A stretch of 64,000 nt of DNA from Certhia americana (lineage: Eukaryota > Chordata > Aves > Passeriformes > Certhiidae), in contig CM031878.1 of assembly GCA_018697195.1 (NCBI GenBank), positions 68,920,679 to 68,984,678 on the forward strand. The letters are read 5' to 3'. The position numbers were made by a program, and so were the translations under genes. Of this stretch, positions 62,125-64,000 are shown piece by piece; positions within the stretch are counted from its first letter, which is position 1; the number at the start of each line of letters is the position of its first letter. The notes under the pieces were generated by a model. The model saw only the letters and a list, made by a program, of their open reading frames with translations, searched no databases and was not told the origin of the DNA.

Positions 62125-62707
62125 TGCTGGTTTTGTCTGGGATAGAGATAATTTTTCTCACTATAAGAAAATTACAGAAGGACGATGTAGTTTGGATTTG
62201 TGCTGTAAACAGTGTTGATAACACAGAGATGTTTTAGTTATTGCTGAGCAGTGTTTGCACAATGAGGCCTTTCTCTGCTCCTCTCACTACCCTGGCAGCA
62301 AGGAGCTGAGAGTGCTTAAGGATTGGGAGGGGACATAGCCAGGACAGTTGATCCCAACCGACCCAAGGGATGTTCCAGACTATGTGATATTATAGCCAGC
62401 TTAGGAAGTGGTGGGAATATGAAGGAAGGGCAAGGGACTCATACATTCAAAGAGTTTGTCTTCCCAAGTGATGGAGCCCAGCTTTCCTGGGGATGGCTGA
62501 ACACCTGCCTGCCCATGGGAGCTGGTCAATGAATTCCTTGATTTGCTTTGTTTGTGTGCGTGGATTTTGCTGTCACTGTGAGCCTGTCTTTATCCCAACC
62601 CACAACTTTTGCAGCTTTTTACCCTTCTGATTCTATCCTCCATTCCACTGTCCCAGAGAGTGTGCAAGTGGCTGTGTGCGGATGAGTTGCTGACTGAAGC
62701 TTAACTG
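62125..62707 (+). repeat. Solo LTR of an avian ERVL-type endogenous retrovirus
   Basis: Starts tgctggttttgtctgggata. It has the family blocks ctgtaaacagtgttgataac, ttgctgagcagtgtttgcac, gggaggggacatagccagga, gtttgtcttcccaagtgatg and ggctgaacacctgcctgccc, and ends near gagttgctgactgaagctta. This order is characteristic of the common avian ERVL-class LTR. No internal retroviral sequence adjoins either side, so it is a solo LTR, about 580 bp. Borders are estimated; no clean target-site duplication was found. Confidence 0.85.
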
Positions 62708-64000
62708 TGAAAGTGAGAAGAAGACTTTAGAACACTGAGACAAATTTAAGTTTTCTGTATACCTACCTTTTCCTGGATCCTGCTAATACCCAGTCCTGTC
62801 TTTTTGTGGACACCCCTATGCTCTGGAAAGGGCTGCAGTTTTTTCTTTGCTAGGAACAGAAGCAGGGTCATCATTATACACTGGCCTCATTCAGCTGAAA
62901 GTACAGATTGCTTTGCTTTAATCCTGCTCTCCCTTCACCTCTGACCCCAGCTACAGTTTTGTTGTCCTGTTTAACACTCAGATTTTGTAATCGGGAATTG
63001 AGCTACACTGTTGAGATGAAGAATGAGCAGCTCAGCTGTCAAATTAAATTAGCACATGGAGAAGCATAGGCAGAGGTCACACAGAGCTGACCAGGCATCC
63101 TGTATGGTTGGCTGGCAAGGTAACTGGGAGAAAGGAGGGGGGAAAAGTGATTCATTCTGCATTTGGGGAAAGAGAAGGGAAAATTCTTGCCAGTCTGGGG
63201 AGTCCTGTGAGGGCTGCAGTGCTGAAATCCCAGGTCTGAGTCTTAACAACACATCAGTGAGGTGCCTGGAGAAGGGAGATACCTGAAGAAACCCTGAGGA
63301 GTTAATAGATATACAAAAATAGATGTAGCTGGCAATATTAGGGTTGGGCTTAAGTAATTTCAACTCAAAGCTGTGTCACTTCTCTTGTGCAGACTTTGAG
63401 TGTTCCAGAGTCTGAATATGTAAATCTGAGGGCAAGTGACACTTCAGAGAGCTGGGTGTAGGGGTGGGAAAGGCAGTCATGTGAGTTTGAACCTGTGCTT
63501 GATCACTAGTCTGCTCGTCAGATACGAGCAGTTTAAACAGTGTTAAGGACTAGTAATCTCACTTGGAAAAAGTCATGATTGTGAAGGTGATAGGATGAAA
63601 GTTTCAGAAAGATTTCCCATTCTGGTATTTAGTAGAACTAAACATCACCTTATTTACATCATCTATTCTAAGATTTTCTGAACTGTTCTTTCGAAGTTTG
63701 CAGCTTTAACTGAGCCAGAAGGAAACTTTCCATGCTTAGTGTCTGCCTGTGATTTTGTCTGGTTTGGGGGAACTTTGAAAATTTTGGGGGATTTTTTTTT
63801 TAATTATTATTTTTTTTTTTTTAGGTAAGGGATTTTTGGTTGTGTTTGGTTTTTGGTGTTTTGTCTTAGTTTGGAAGACAGGGGGGTCTGCTAGGGAAAC
63901 AAAAACAGAAGCCTCCCTTGGACTTGTTATAATTCTAAAATTAAAGGGGTTTCAGGCAAAGATACGAGGGTAGGAATAACAGTTCTTTACTAGAGAGTCT
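62708..64000. other. Intergenic end of the window, nothing recognised
   Basis: T-rich low-complexity tracts near 63784-63824. No gene, RNA or further repeat recognised. Confidence 0.5.

Overview
The window is vertebrate nuclear DNA, most likely from a bird. The bird call rests on several CR1 (chicken repeat 1) LINE fragments, two avian-type endogenous retroviral LTR loci and the absence of mammalian SINEs. I infer a passerine-like genome. The synteny I recall would place this gene on the Z chromosome, but nothing in the window tests that.

The one certain gene is RAD23B on the + strand. Ten coding exons lie between 19057 and 55962. All nine introns have GT-AG borders and compatible phases. 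The spliced frame is 1203 nt and gives 400 residues. Domain order is an N-terminal ubiquitin-like domain (exons 1-3), a Pro/Ala/Thr-rich linker (exon 4), UBA1 (exon 6), a second linker (exon 7), the XPC-binding STI1-like domain (exons 8-9) and UBA2 (exons 9-10). Exon 1 lies in a CpG island (about 18820-19330) with two NRF1-type GCGCATGCG motifs and GC boxes. The 3' UTR probably runs to about 58.75 kb, with several AATAAA signals.

Region by region: 1-5053 is AT-rich with nothing recognised. 5054-8147 holds three exon-like minus-strand ORF pieces with matching phases, a tentative unrecognised gene. About 9000-11580 holds two decayed CR1 elements tail to tail. 11.6-17.8 kb is mostly anonymous, with four weaker minus-strand exon-like pieces. 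17830-18825 is CR1 3' sequence reaching the RAD23B promoter. 19.1-56 kb is RAD23B; intron 1 is 12.5 kb and intron 6 is 8.4 kb. Intron 6 carries an antisense, broken endogenous retrovirus at 45666-49770. 58.8-64 kb is downstream intergenic DNA with a solo ERVL-type LTR at about 62125-62707.

RAD23B couples DNA-damage recognition (it stabilises XPC) to the proteasome: the UBL docks on the 26S particle and the UBA domains bind ubiquitin. The repeats look like passive decay, except where CR1 sequence borders the promoter and where the retroviral LTRs sit inside the gene. Coordinates of exons come from reading splice sites and matching to the known protein family. No alignment was run.
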